Below, in pieces: positions 5,973-14,305 of a stretch of DNA of 34,178 bases. The notes below the pieces were generated by a model, which had not been told where the DNA came from, searched no databases, and saw only the letters and a program-made list of their open reading frames with translations. Numbering within the stretch: the first letter of the stretch is position 1; every line of letters starts with the position of its first letter. The stretch lies in contig DAOUOW010000009.1 of NCBI GenBank assembly GCA_030626475.1, forward strand, positions 1 to 34,178. Reading direction: 5' to 3'. A program made the position numbers and the translations under genes. This DNA is from Chloroflexota bacterium (GTDB lineage: Bacteria; Chloroflexota; Dehalococcoidia; E44-bin15).

Positions 5973-6780
5973 GGGCTCCAACGGAGATGAGGTCAACGCC
6001 GCTTTCAGCAACCTGACGCACGCTGTCCAGAGTGATGCCACCAGAGGCCTCAATTAAGGCGTGCCCCTTTGCCAGCTCAACCACCCGACGCATATCCTCG
6101 ATAGCCATGTTGTCCAAAAGGATGGCATCTGCGCCGGCTTCCAGCGCTTCTTCGCCCTCACCAACGCTACCCACTTCGATCTCTACCTTGAGGGTCGAAC
6201 TTTGACGCGCCCTCTGGATTGCCTCCTTTATCCCCAGCCCCATAGAGCGGAAAGCCGCCAGGTGGTTGTCCTTGATCAGGATGCCATCGCCAAGGTGCAG
6301 GCGGTGGTTCTTCCCCCCTCCAACGCGCACGGCATACTTCTCCAGAGCCCTTATCCCGGGGGTGGTCTTGCGGGTATCTGTGATCCAGACCTCCAGCCCC
6401 TTTGTGGCTTCAACATAGCGCGCCGTCTCTGAGGCGATGCCGCTGAGCCTAGTCAGGAAGTTGAGGGCCACCCGCTCCCCCTTGAGGATGCTCCCCACCC
6501 TGCCCTCAATGGTGGCCACCACATCCTTTTTTCGAACTTTGGCGCCATCTTGAATCAGAGCTTCAAACCGTATCGAGGGGTCAACCCGCAGAAAGACCTC
6601 CTTAGCCACCTCCACCCCAGCCAGCACCCCCTCCTCCCCGGCGATGATGGCTGCCCTCCCCTGCTGCTCAGGCGATATGAGGGCTTCGGTGGTGACATCG
6701 CCATAGGAGATGTCCTCGGCCAGGGCGCTGTCGATCGCCTCCTCGACCTGCTTCCATGAATTGGCTAGAATTTTATCCAT
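5923..6780 (-). CDS. nadC: Nicotinate-nucleotide pyrophosphorylase (carboxylating)
   Basis: A 285-residue quinolinate phosphoribosyltransferase. It converts quinolinate and PRPP to nicotinate mononucleotide, CO2 and pyrophosphate, the third step of NAD synthesis after NadB and NadA. Family motifs are present in order: EDISYGDVTTEA near the N-terminus, GERVALNFLTRLSGIAS, TDTRKTTPGIRALEKYAV, GGGKNHRLHLGDGILIKDNH, EIEVGSVGEGEEAL, ILLDNM and the C-terminal EASGGITL and GVDLISVGALTHS. Length is normal. It is the last gene of the leftward group and is separated from nadB by two unrelated genes. Its 3' end overlaps cbiO by 50 bases. Confidence 0.97.
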   Translation of the reverse strand: MDKILANSWKQVEEAIDSALAEDISYGDVTTEALISPEQQGRAAIIAGEEGVLAGVEVAKEVFLRVDPSIRFEALIQDGAKVRKKDVVATIEGRVGSILKGERVALNFLTRLSGIASETARYVEATKGLEVWITDTRKTTPGIRALEKYAVRVGGGKNHRLHLGDGILIKDNHLAAFRSMGLGIKEAIQRARQSSTLKVEIEVGSVGEGEEALEAGADAILLDNMAIEDMRRVVELAKGHALIEASGGITLDSVRQVAESGVDLISVGALTHSVKALDLSLELEA

Positions 6781-6791
6781 AAGCCTAAAGC

Positions 6792-7319
6792 CTACTCTTT
6801 CAAGAAACTATACGCTGTTTGCCCTTTGCTTGATAGCCTAAACAAACCGTTGCCTGTTATCTTAGACAGTATTTCATCTTCTTTCATGTGATGATCATTG
6901 AAAGATAAGACACCGTTTGGTTTCAATACTCGATGCAACTCTTGTAATACTCCATTTGGGTCACTCAACGCGTGAAGGGTATCGTATAACAGAACTACAT
7001 CTACGCTATTATCTGGCAATCCAGTTTTACAGTCGGAACAAATGGTTTCCACATTCGTCAATTGCTTTTTTGAAGCGATACTCTGAACGCTCTTAATTGC
7101 AAGTGGATGGATATCCAGAGCGTAAATTTTCCCTGATTTGCCCACTAATTCTGCAAGAGGGACTATGTAACTCCCGGGCCCACAGCCATAGTCGAGCACA
7201 TGAAACCCTGGTTCTATCCCCACCTCTTTCAAGATATCCATGCGGGGCAAGCGGAGATCGCGAAATTTGTAGCTGAGAGACATGAATTTGAAATCAAGAC
7301 CGGACTTTGGTTTATCCAT
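6792..7319 (-). CDS. Class I SAM-dependent methyltransferase
   Basis: A 175-residue protein with the SAM-binding motif I VLDYGCGPGSY, an acidic residue at the end of strand 2 (ALDIHPLA), motif III-like NSVDVVLLYDTLHAL and the LHRVLKPNGVLSFNDHH segment. This is the typical type-11 methyltransferase core. The substrate cannot be told from the sequence; related small proteins include uncharacterised UbiE-like enzymes. The gene is clearly richer in A+T than its neighbours (21 G+C in the 60 bases 6841-6900) and lies between two otherwise GC-rich genes, suggesting later arrival. It starts 15 bases after the flavodoxin gene stops and ends 11 bases before nadC, so it is probably cotranscribed. Confidence 0.85.
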   Translation of the reverse strand: MDKPKSGLDFKFMSLSYKFRDLRLPRMDILKEVGIEPGFHVLDYGCGPGSYIVPLAELVGKSGKIYALDIHPLAIKSVQSIASKKQLTNVETICSDCKTGLPDNSVDVVLLYDTLHALSDPNGVLQELHRVLKPNGVLSFNDHHMKEDEILSKITGNGLFRLSSKGQTAYSFLKE

Positions 7320-7334
7320 TGTGCGAATAGCCTG

Positions 7335-8066
7335 CTACTTCTTTACCTTTAGCGCATCCAATGCCTGCTGGAAGGATTCATTGGCAAATTGCAAATACAT
7401 CTCCCGAGGCAAAAGTTCGCGGCTCACGGTCGCCAGGGTTTCAGCAGACATCTCGCCGTCCCGCACGAGCTGGCGACCGGCATCTTTCGCCGCTTCGAAG
7501 ATGTCATCCACCGGCGCGCCCATCTCCTTCATAGCCCTCAGTCCCCCACCGTGAGGCCTTAATAACGCCCCAGCAAATTCCCTCCCCATATTCTTGCAAG
7601 CTGCCTTCATGTGGACGAGCAGCGGGTCGAAGTTGTCCATCTCCCAGAAGCCACAGTTGGAGACCAGCACGACTTTGCCACGCTTGGCTCCTTCGTGCAG
7701 GGGATGACGACAGTGACCATCGCGTACCTCGATAAACGGCTGCGCCAGCGGGATAATTCGGTCCATCAGGTTCTTCATCGGGCCAGAGACCGCATCCACA
7801 TAGACCGGGGTGGCGAACACCCAGATGTCGGCCTCGCACAGCTTTGTAAGCATCATGTTCATGTCGTCCTTCTGCCAGCACTTGCCCGGCGTCTTGAGCC
7901 AGCAGTTGAACTCGCCCTGGCAGGGGTTGATCTTGAGCTTCTTGGTGTAGTAGAGTTCGACCTCTGCCCCCACCTCTCTCATGCCCTCAAGGAATGGGGC
8001 GAGAATCATGGCTGTGTTGCCCTTGTCCATCATCGGGCTGGAGTTGATTGCCAGCACGTTTGTCAT
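7335..8066 (-). CDS. Flavodoxin/NADPH-dependent FMN reductase family protein
   Basis: A 243-residue protein with the flavodoxin-like N-terminus NVLAINSSPMMDKGNTA (FMN phosphate loop) and ADIWVFATPVYVDAVSGPMKNLMDR, the second FMN-binding loop. Residues 49-63 carry three cysteines (C49, C55, C63) in a pattern like iron-sulfur flavoproteins and related FMN reductases, followed by KDDM. Many relatives have a fourth cysteine three residues after the first; here that position is Glu52, so a standard 4Fe-4S site looks incomplete. The C-terminal 80 residues form an added helical part. It probably transfers electrons or reduces a small substrate; the partner is unknown. GAGGAGGGG precedes the ATG, and it has its own promoter with a palindromic operator candidate. 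Confidence 0.88.
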   Translation of the reverse strand: MTNVLAINSSPMMDKGNTAMILAPFLEGMREVGAEVELYYTKKLKINPCQGEFNCWLKTPGKCWQKDDMNMMLTKLCEADIWVFATPVYVDAVSGPMKNLMDRIIPLAQPFIEVRDGHCRHPLHEGAKRGKVVLVSNCGFWEMDNFDPLLVHMKAACKNMGREFAGALLRPHGGGLRAMKEMGAPVDDIFEAAKDAGRQLVRDGEMSAETLATVSRELLPREMYLQFANESFQQALDALKVKK

Positions 8067-8104
8067 TTCCCCTCCTCTCTGTGCTAGTCAGTTTCACCGA
8101 CCGC

Positions 8105-8128
8105 TGATATACCGCGTGCTTGATATAC
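8105..8128. repeat. Pair of direct repeats TGATATAC upstream of the flavodoxin gene
   Basis: TGATATAC occurs at 8105-8112 and 8121-8128, 16 bases apart start to start. Both copies lie between the promoter at 8137-8165 and the gene start at 8066, in the untranslated leader. They may be extra regulator contacts or chance. Confidence 0.55.
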
Positions 8129-8130
8129 AC

Positions 8131-8144
8131 CCTATAACTATAGG
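8131..8144. promoter_or_regulatory. Palindromic operator candidate CCTATA-AC-TATAGG
   Basis: A perfect 6-2-6 inverted repeat covers the -10 box of the leftward promoter for the flavodoxin-family gene. A dimeric regulator bound here would block RNA polymerase. No regulator gene is adjacent. MarR- or HxlR-type redox regulators are possibilities only. Confidence 0.55.
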
Positions 8145-8165
8145 CTTAGAATTTGCGGTGGTCAA
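8137..8165 (-). promoter_or_regulatory. Promoter of the flavodoxin-family gene
   Basis: On the minus strand TTGACC (8165-8160), a 17-base spacer and TATAGT (8142-8137) make a good sigma-70-type promoter. The predicted transcript begins near 8130 and has about 64 untranslated bases before the ATG at 8066. It separates the flavodoxin, methyltransferase and nadC genes from nadB. Confidence 0.7.
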
Positions 8166-8181
8166 GCTGGCTGCGCAGAGG

Positions 8182-9729
8182 TTAAGCCGTCTTCCTGAAG
8201 ACGATGTGGCGCTGCCAGTCAGGCAATGGCTCGGGGAAGTCAAAGCGGAAGTGAGCACCGCGGCTCTCCTCCCTAATGAGGGCTGCTTCCGCCATCAAGC
8301 GCCCCACCAGGATCATGTCGCTCAGCTCATAGGAGGGGCGATCTGAGGGCTTCTTCACGGTCTCCTGCCATGAGGCGAGTACCGACGCCGCTTCCTCCAG
8401 CCCCTCCCCGGAGCGCACTATCCCCACCTTGTCCCACATCAGCGACTGAACTGCCGGTAAGCTAAGAGCAGGAACGGCACCTGTAGCTTTCCTCCGGCTG
8501 AGATCGAAGTAACCCTGTTCTCGGCGCTGGCGGGCACGTTTGCCAGGCCTGGACGCTTTCCTTGTTCGCTCCAGGATTCTCTTGGCAAAAATGACCACCT
8601 CAAGAAGGGAATTGGAGGCCAGCCTGTTTGCCCCGTGTACCCCGGTGCATGCCGTCTCCCCGGCAGCGAAAAGCCCGGCGATATTGGTCTCCCCCCAGAC
8701 ATTGGTTTTCACCCCACCCATCATATAATGGGCAGCCGGTGCCACCGGGATCAGGGACTTGGTAATGTCTAAGCCATGATCGAGGCAAAAGCGATAGATA
8801 TGGGGGAAGCGGGCCGAGATTTTGCGCGCAGGTAAGTGGGTAACATCGAGGAAAACGCGGTCGGTGCCCGTTTTCCTCATCTCAAAAAGGATGCCGCGGG
8901 CAACGATGTCCCGAGGCGCGAGGTCCCCATCGGGAGAATAGTCAAACATGAACTGGCGCCCCTCCTCGTTGCGCAGTATCCCACCCTCACCCCTTACCGC
9001 CTCCGAGATAAGGCACCGGGTAACCCCGGGCAGGCGCAGCGCCGTGGGGTGGAACTGGAAAAACTCCATATCGGTGATCTCAGCTCCAGCGCGGTAGGCT
9101 AAAGCTATGCCATCGCCGGTTGCAATTTCGGGATTGGTTGTGAACTTGAAAAGCCCTCCCCCACCCCCGGTAGCCAGGATCACGGACTGGGTGCCAAATT
9201 CCTCGACACTGCCAGTGCTGCAATCGAGGGCTCTTACCCCTTTGGCTACGCCATCCTCAACGATAATCTCGGTAGCCAAGAAGTGCTCCAAGATGACGAC
9301 CTTAGCCAGCCTTGCCATCCGGCTTAGGGTAACCTCGATATGCTCCCCGGTGGCATCACCACCAGCGTGCAGGATCCTGGGCACGCTATGGGCTGCCTCC
9401 CGGGTCAGAGCCACTTCTCCATTGAGGGTGTCAAAGGGGACTCCAAAATTGACCAGATCGGTGATGCGGTCGGGAGCCTCCTCAACCAGGATGCGCACCG
9501 CCTCTGGGTCACACAATCCAGCCCCGGCGGCCATGGTGTCACGGAAATGGAGCTCGGCGGAATCCCCCTGACCTATTGCCGCAGCAATCCCCCCCTGGGC
9601 GTACTTGGTATTGCATTCATCAATGCTGCCCTTGGTCAGGATGAGCACACTCCCATGCTCCCGCGCCAGAAGAGAGGTGTAAAGCCCAGCAATACCACTG
9701 CCAACAATGATATAATCATACTGGTTCAT
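8182..9729 (-). CDS. nadB: L-aspartate oxidase
   Basis: A 515-residue flavoprotein that oxidises L-aspartate to iminoaspartate, the first step of de novo NAD synthesis. It has the N-terminal FAD dinucleotide-binding motif IIVGSGIAGLYTSLLA, the STKYAQGGIAAA-like segment (NTKYAQGGIAAAI), FFQFHPTAL, SEAVRGEGGIL, and the C-terminal FAD-binding HYMMGGV and GANRLASNSLLE. Helical C-terminal domain and length are normal. It starts 20 bases after nadA, and its product is used directly by NadA. Separation from succinate dehydrogenase flavoproteins rests on the adjacent nadA and on the NTKYAQGGIAAA segment. Confidence 0.97.
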   Translation of the reverse strand: MNQYDYIIVGSGIAGLYTSLLAREHGSVLILTKGSIDECNTKYAQGGIAAAIGQGDSAELHFRDTMAAGAGLCDPEAVRILVEEAPDRITDLVNFGVPFDTLNGEVALTREAAHSVPRILHAGGDATGEHIEVTLSRMARLAKVVILEHFLATEIIVEDGVAKGVRALDCSTGSVEEFGTQSVILATGGGGGLFKFTTNPEIATGDGIALAYRAGAEITDMEFFQFHPTALRLPGVTRCLISEAVRGEGGILRNEEGRQFMFDYSPDGDLAPRDIVARGILFEMRKTGTDRVFLDVTHLPARKISARFPHIYRFCLDHGLDITKSLIPVAPAAHYMMGGVKTNVWGETNIAGLFAAGETACTGVHGANRLASNSLLEVVIFAKRILERTRKASRPGKRARQRREQGYFDLSRRKATGAVPALSLPAVQSLMWDKVGIVRSGEGLEEAASVLASWQETVKKPSDRPSYELSDMILVGRLMAEAALIREESRGAHFRFDFPEPLPDWQRHIVFRKTA

Positions 9730-9749
9730 CTCAGTCCGCCAAACACATT

Positions 9750-10676
9750 CTAGCTTACCTCGATCATGCGGTCGAGGGCAAGCTTTGCCCTAACCCTCAC
9801 TTCCTCAGGAACCGTCACAATATTTCGCCGCTCCTGCATCGTCCTGACGATGCTCTCCAGGGTGGTCTTTTTCATATCGGGACATAGCAAGCCCGTGGTG
9901 AGCAGGTGGAAGCTCTTCTCAGGGTTCTCCTGACGCATGCGGTGCAGGATTCCCTCCTCGGTGCCAATGAGGAAGGCGTTTCGGCTGTCCCCTTTGACAT
10001 AGCGGATCATCTGCGATGTGCTCAGCGCAGCGTCAGCCTGGGCGATGACCTCAGCGCTGCACTCAGGGTGAACCACAGCCCCAGCATCAGGGTAAAGCTC
10101 TCTGGCAAGCTCGATATGCCTCGGCTTGAGCCGCTGATGGGGAGCGCAATAACCGGGATAAAGGATGATTCGCTTATCGGTTTTGGTGGAAACATAATGC
10201 CCCAGATGGCGGTCGGGGATGAAAAGGATTTCATTATTAGGCAGCGATTCCACCACCTGGAGGGCGTTGGCTGAAGTGCAGCAAACGTCGCTCTCGGCCT
10301 TCACTGCCGCCGAGGAATTCACATAGCAAACGACAGCAGCCTGGGGATACCTCTGCTTCCACTCCCTGAGGTCATCGGCATCGATCATATCCGCCATCGG
10401 GCAGCCGGCGCCGCCTTCACTGAGGAGCACCGTCCGCTCTGGATTGAGAATAGCGGCGCTTTCGGCCATGAACTGGACGCCACATAAGACGATAACCTCG
10501 GCATCGACCTTGGCGCACTCGCGGGCCAGCTCCAGGGAGTCGCCATAGAAGTCGGCGATGTCCTGCACCTCAGGGCGCTGGTAATTGTGAGCCGCAATCA
10601 CCGCATTGAGCTTTCTTTTGAGCTCCAGGATACTCTCCTGAAGTTCGTTTGGTGCTTTCATTTGCTCACCACTCAT
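9750..10676 (-). CDS. nadA: Quinolinate synthase A
   Basis: A 308-residue enzyme that condenses iminoaspartate with dihydroxyacetone phosphate to quinolinate. The three cysteines expected to hold the 4Fe-4S cluster are visible: C117 in VVCYVNSSAAVKAESD, C206 in VVHPEC, and C265 in LLCPDMKK. The N-terminal AAHNYQRPEVQDIADFYGDSL and the GGAGCPMADM segment are also typical. The gene begins 7 bases after the miaB stop and ends 20 bases before nadB, so all three are probably one transcript. A second ATG at 10661 is possible; neither start has a strong ribosome-binding site. Confidence 0.97.
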   Translation of the reverse strand: MSGEQMKAPNELQESILELKRKLNAVIAAHNYQRPEVQDIADFYGDSLELARECAKVDAEVIVLCGVQFMAESAAILNPERTVLLSEGGAGCPMADMIDADDLREWKQRYPQAAVVCYVNSSAAVKAESDVCCTSANALQVVESLPNNEILFIPDRHLGHYVSTKTDKRIILYPGYCAPHQRLKPRHIELARELYPDAGAVVHPECSAEVIAQADAALSTSQMIRYVKGDSRNAFLIGTEEGILHRMRQENPEKSFHLLTTGLLCPDMKKTTLESIVRTMQERRNIVTVPEEVRVRAKLALDRMIEVS

Positions 10677-10683
10677 ATTGCAA

Positions 10684-11958
10684 TTAACCTGCCAAACTCC
10701 CCTGAAGCGCCCAGGGGCTGGTCTTTTCGATCTTGACCCTGACCAGCTTTCCTATGTGGTCATCCTCATCGCTGAAGAAAACGAGCTTATCCGTCCTGGT
10801 GCGCCCCTGCCACTTCCCTTTTTTTCGTCCTTCTACCAGTATCTCGACTGTTTGGCCCAGAAGCTGACTATTGATCTCAGAGGCAATCCCCTCCTGGAGC
10901 GCCTCGATCTTCTCCCGCCTCCTCCTCTTCTCCTCCAAGGGGACATCGTCCCTGAGCTTCCTGGCGGCGATAGTTCCCGGGCGCGGCGAATAGCAGGCAG
11001 CATGCACAGTATCAAACCTGAGCTCGCGAATCATGTCGAATGTTCGCTCAAACTGCTCCTCGCTCTCCCCAGGGAAGCCGACAATGATATCGGTGCTCAG
11101 GGCAACACCGGGAATTGCATCCCGAATACGCTCTACAAGCTCCCGATACTGCTTCGCGCTGTAGCCCCGCCTCATCGCCATCAGGATATCATCGTCCCCC
11201 GCCTGAAAAGGAAGGCTGAGGTGCTCGCAGACCTTTTCAAGATGGGCCATCGCTTCAATAAGCCTCTCGCCCATATCTTTAGGGTGAGAGGTCAAAAAAC
11301 GTATCCGAGACAAACTATCAACCTCGTTCAGCTCCGCTAGAAGGTCAGCCAGGTCGGGCGTGGCGGGCAGGTCATGCCCGTAAGAGTCGACATTCTGCCC
11401 GAGGAGGGTGACCTCCTTTACCCCCCGCTGGGCAAGCCATCTCACCTCGCACAGAATCTCATCTACAGGGCGGCTTCTCTCCCTCCCGCGGCGATAGGGA
11501 ACGATGCAGTAAGAGCAGAATTTATCGCAGCCCTCAATGATGGGGACAAAGGTGCTCGGCGAGGGGTGGAGGGGTAGAGGCGAGTCAGGCTTTGGCGGGG
11601 CTGCCAGCCCCCTGGACGCCAGAAATTGCCCCAATTCCTCAACTGCCTGTGGTCGGCAAAAGAGGTCCACATGGGGAAAGCGATGCCTGAGACCATCGAC
11701 CCTGGAGTTCACCATGCATCCGGTGAGAGCCAGGATTGGATTTTGTGGCCCTCTCTTCAATGATTTGAGGGCACCTAGCTTATTGATGACCCGGTCCTCG
11801 GCGCTCTGGCGCACCACACAACTATTAAGCACGATGATCTCAGCCTCCTCAGCCCTGCGCGTGGCTTGAAAGCCTGCCTGCTCCAGATAGCTGCTGATGC
11901 GCTCTGAATCGGCCTTGTTCATCTGGCAGCCAATGGTCCAGATATAATAACAAGGCAT
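10684..11958 (-). CDS. miaB: tRNA-2-methylthio-N6-dimethylallyladenosine synthase
   Basis: A 424-residue radical-SAM methylthiotransferase that adds the 2-methylthio group to i6A37 of tRNAs reading UNN codons. The N-terminal UPF0004 domain carries TIGCQMNKADSE, NSCVVRQSAED and LTGCMVN. The radical-SAM triad is in GCDKFCSYCIVPYRRGRERSR, and a TRAM domain forms the last 65 residues. The ATG at 11958 follows AAGGAG by a normal distance. The open frame continues 53 codons upstream, but that stretch is the antisense of tRNA-Ser and is rejected. It is cotranscribed with nadA and nadB and possibly with the tRNA. Confidence 0.96.
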   Translation of the reverse strand: MPCYYIWTIGCQMNKADSERISSYLEQAGFQATRRAEEAEIIVLNSCVVRQSAEDRVINKLGALKSLKRGPQNPILALTGCMVNSRVDGLRHRFPHVDLFCRPQAVEELGQFLASRGLAAPPKPDSPLPLHPSPSTFVPIIEGCDKFCSYCIVPYRRGRERSRPVDEILCEVRWLAQRGVKEVTLLGQNVDSYGHDLPATPDLADLLAELNEVDSLSRIRFLTSHPKDMGERLIEAMAHLEKVCEHLSLPFQAGDDDILMAMRRGYSAKQYRELVERIRDAIPGVALSTDIIVGFPGESEEQFERTFDMIRELRFDTVHAACYSPRPGTIAARKLRDDVPLEEKRRRREKIEALQEGIASEINSQLLGQTVEILVEGRKKGKWQGRTRTDKLVFFSDEDDHIGKLVRVKIEKTSPWALQGSLAG

Positions 11959-12008
11959 AAGGCCCTTCTCCTTAAAAAATATAACCCCCATAACCCAGGG
12001 GCACTTTG

Positions 12009-12100
12009 TGGCGGAGGGAGTGGGATTCGAACCCACGACAGAGGTTTCCCCCTGTAGCCGCTTAGCAGGCGGCCGCACTAGGCCACTATGCGATCCCTCC
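12009..12100 (-). tRNA. tRNA-Ser (GCT anticodon)
   Basis: On the minus strand a full class II tRNA is visible. The 7-base acceptor stem is GGAGGGA/TCCCTCC, with discriminator G and an encoded CCA (12011-12009). The anticodon GCT (plus positions 12064-12066) lies in the loop CTGCTAA. A long variable arm and the T-loop GGTTCGAATCC follow. It reads AGC and AGU serine codons. It lies 50 bases upstream of miaB. Confidence 0.97.
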
Positions 12101-12107
12101 ATAGCCC

Positions 12108-12136
12108 AATATAACATAAGGCGGGTGATTTTTCAA
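12108..12136 (-). promoter_or_regulatory. Promoter for tRNA-Ser and the miaB-nadA-nadB group
   Basis: TTGAAA (12136-12131), 17 bases and TATATT (12113-12108) lie just before the tRNA, with the expected transcript start about 7 bases before the mature 5' end. The same transcript could continue into miaB, since no terminator is seen in the 50 bases between them. Confidence 0.75.
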
Positions 12137-12148
12137 TAAACTCCCATG

Positions 12149-12177
12149 TTGCCTCGCCCTTCGCCCTATGCTATACT
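12149..12177 (+). promoter_or_regulatory. Promoter of the rpsB operon
   Basis: TTGCCT (12149-12154), a 17-base spacer and TATACT (12172-12177) form a clear rightward promoter, with about 38 bases of leader before rpsB. Its -35 is separated from that of the divergent tRNA promoter by only 12 bases. Confidence 0.78.
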
Positions 12178-12221
12178 CATCTCTGTAAACTCACTACAAA
12201 GGGGGGAGCTAGGAAGAGAGC

Positions 12222-13067
12222 ATGGAAGAAGAAAGGACTGGGACTGTTGAGGCGGTGACCATGAAACTGCTATTGGAATCAGGAGCCCACTTTGGTCACC
12301 AGACCAGCCGCTGGAACCCCCGGATGAAGAAATACATCTTCACCGAGCGAAACGGTATCCACATCATTGACCTCCAGCAGACCGTGGAAATGCTGGACAA
12401 AGCCTATGAGTTCGTGCGAGACACCGTGGTCAATGGCGAAAATATCATCTTTGTCGGCACAAAGAAGCAGGCAAAGGAAATCATAGAGGATGAGGCAAAA
12501 CGGTGTGAAATGTTCTATGTCAATCAACGCTGGCTGGGGGGGATGCTGACTAATTTCGCCACTATTCAGGCACGTATCGACCATCTAGTGCGCCTTGAGG
12601 ATCGCAAAGCGAAGGGGGAGTTTGATTACCTGCCCAAGAAGGAGGCTTTGAAGCTGGATGAAGAGATCGCCCGCCTCAACCGGCAAATGGGGGGCTTCAA
12701 AGAAATGACCAAGTTCCCGGGAGCCATCTTCATTGTTGACCCATCGAAGGAGAGGATCGCTGTCACCGAGGCAAGGCGCGGCGGGGTGCCTGTTGTTGCC
12801 ATTGTAGACACAAATTGCAATCCTGACGAAATCGACCATCCCATCCCTGCCAACGACGATGCGGTGAGAGCGATAAAGCTGATAACGAGCAAGATAGCGG
12901 ACGCCGCTCTCGAGGGCAAGCAAGCCCGGGAGCTGGCGGAGGCAGAGAAAGCGATGGAAATGGTGCCCGAGGAGGCTGAGATGGCGGAGCTTATGGAGCC
13001 GCTAACCTTCACTCCAGACACCGAAGAACCAAAAACCGAGGAACCAGCAAGCGAGGAAGCGGAATAG
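12222..13067 (+). CDS. rpsB: Small ribosomal subunit protein uS2
   Basis: A 281-residue S2 protein of the 30S subunit. Family segments include [17 protein letters not shown], the tract around [54 protein letters not shown] and [23 protein letters not shown]. The protein ends in a Glu/Pro-rich acidic tail of about 40 residues beyond the conserved core, probably disordered. The ATG at 12222 follows AGGAAGAG; an internal ATG at 12261 would give a shorter, more usual N-terminus. It is the first gene of the operon, with tsf one base downstream. Confidence 0.98.
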   Translation: MEEERTGTVEAVTMKLLLESGAHFGHQTSRWNPRMKKYIFTERNGIHIIDLQQTVEMLDKAYEFVRDTVVNGENIIFVGTKKQAKEIIEDEAKRCEMFYVNQRWLGGMLTNFATIQARIDHLVRLEDRKAKGEFDYLPKKEALKLDEEIARLNRQMGGFKEMTKFPGAIFIVDPSKERIAVTEARRGGVPVVAIVDTNCNPDEIDHPIPANDDAVRAIKLITSKIADAALEGKQARELAEAEKAMEMVPEEAEMAELMEPLTFTPDTEEPKTEEPASEEAE

Positions 13068-13068
13068 C

Positions 13069-13566
13069 ATGGCCAGCATGGAGCAAATCAAGCACCTGCG
13101 GGAGATGACCGGGGCCGGGATTATGAACTGTAAACGGGCCCTCGAGGAGACAAAGGGCGACATCGATGCTGCGCTAGCGATTCTTAAACAGCAAGGTCTG
13201 GCCAAGGCGGAGAAAAAGGCGCATCGAGAGGCGAGACAGGGACTGGTAGAGACATATATCCACACTGGGGGCCTCATTGGAGCCCTGGTGGAGTTGAACT
13301 GCGAAACCGATTTCGTGGCTCATACAGACGAGTTTAAGAAGCTAGCCTGTGACCTAGCGATGCAGATAACAGCCATGGACCCCTCTTTTATCACCAACGA
13401 TGATCTGCCTGAGGATATGGACCCCAGCCAGGCCTGCCTCCTCCATCAGCCCTTCATTAAGGACCCGCAAAAAACCGTCCGGGACATCATCACCGAAACA
13501 ATAGCCAGGGTTGGTGAGAACATCAAGGTCCGCAGATTTGCCCGCTTCGAACTGGGTAAGGATTAA
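13069..13566 (+). CDS. tsf: Translation elongation factor Ts, short form
   Basis: A 165-residue EF-Ts, which exchanges GDP for GTP on EF-Tu. The N-terminal UBA-like domain (IKHLREMTGAGIMNCKRALEE) is followed by one core subdomain with VELNCETDFVAHTDEF and ends in RRFARFELG. The second half of the core and the coiled coil found in E. coli (about 280 residues) are absent. This short form is known from Thermus and occurs in some Chloroflexota; it probably acts as a dimer. The start lies one base after the rpsB stop, implying translational coupling. Confidence 0.97.
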   Translation: MASMEQIKHLREMTGAGIMNCKRALEETKGDIDAALAILKQQGLAKAEKKAHREARQGLVETYIHTGGLIGALVELNCETDFVAHTDEFKKLACDLAMQITAMDPSFITNDDLPEDMDPSQACLLHQPFIKDPQKTVRDIITETIARVGENIKVRRFARFELGKD

Positions 13567-13569
13567 AGG

Positions 13570-14295
13570 GTGAGTGCCATCAAACACAAACGTACCCTTC
13601 TGAAGGTCAGTGGCGAGGCCCTTATGGGGGAAAAGGAATGGGGCATTGACCTCGCCACCCTGTCCAACATCGCCCGCCAAGTAAAGCAGGTAGTGGACAT
13701 GGGTGTTGAGATTGGTATCGTTGTTGGCGGGGGGAACATCTGGCGCGGCACCACCGCTGAAGCAGGAGGTATGGATCGGGCCACCGCTGACTATGCCGGG
13801 ATGCTGGGAACGGTGATAAATGCCCTGGCATTACAGGACGCCCTGGAAAAAGAGGGGGTCACCACCAGGATGCAAAGCGCTATCCCTATCCACGCAGTCG
13901 CCGAGCCCTATATTCGGCGCCGCGCCATCCGCCATCTGGAGAAGGGGCGGGTGGTCCTTCTCGCCGCGGGCACTGGAAATCCCTACATGACCACAGACAC
14001 CGCAGCAGCACTGCGGGCAATAGAGATTGGGGCTGAGGTGCTACTCATGGGGAAGAACCGGGTCGATGGTGTCTACGATGCCGACCCCCTCAAAAACCCT
14101 AAGGCCAAAAAGTTCGACAAACTGAGCTCTCGCGACGCCTTGAACTTGCGCCTCGAGGTCATGGACTCAACCGCCCTTTACCTTTGTATGGAGAACAACC
14201 TCCCCATAATCGTCTTTGATCTTCAAGCCCCAGGGAACATTGTGAGAGCAGTGGCTGGGGAGCCTATCGGCACCATAATCTCTCCAGACCTTTAG
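13570..14295 (+). CDS. pyrH: UMP kinase
   Basis: A 241-residue UMP kinase of the amino-acid-kinase fold, phosphorylating UMP to UDP. Visible are KVSGEALMG at the N-terminus, [30 protein letters not shown], the nucleotide-binding [19 protein letters not shown] and the C-terminal [10 protein letters not shown]. The GTG start lies three bases after tsf, so there is probably reinitiation by ribosomes leaving tsf. Placement between tsf and frr is the standard bacterial order. Confidence 0.97.
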   Translation: MSAIKHKRTLLKVSGEALMGEKEWGIDLATLSNIARQVKQVVDMGVEIGIVVGGGNIWRGTTAEAGGMDRATADYAGMLGTVINALALQDALEKEGVTTRMQSAIPIHAVAEPYIRRRAIRHLEKGRVVLLAAGTGNPYMTTDTAAALRAIEIGAEVLLMGKNRVDGVYDADPLKNPKAKKFDKLSSRDALNLRLEVMDSTALYLCMENNLPIIVFDLQAPGNIVRAVAGEPIGTIISPDL

Positions 14296-14305
14296 CGGAG
14301 GGGAA

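Noticed and set aside
10678-10683. Single TTGCAA before nadA as another regulator site
   Set aside because: It lacks the second half at 4-base spacing; similar lone copies occur inside genes, for example at 12815-12820.
10678-11340. 220-codon open frame on the plus strand
   Set aside because: Fully antisense to miaB; no recognisable domain or ribosome-binding site.
11959-12117. N-terminal extension of miaB
   Set aside because: The 53 extra codons are the antisense of tRNA-Ser and lack family similarity; a good start with AAGGAG lies at 11958.
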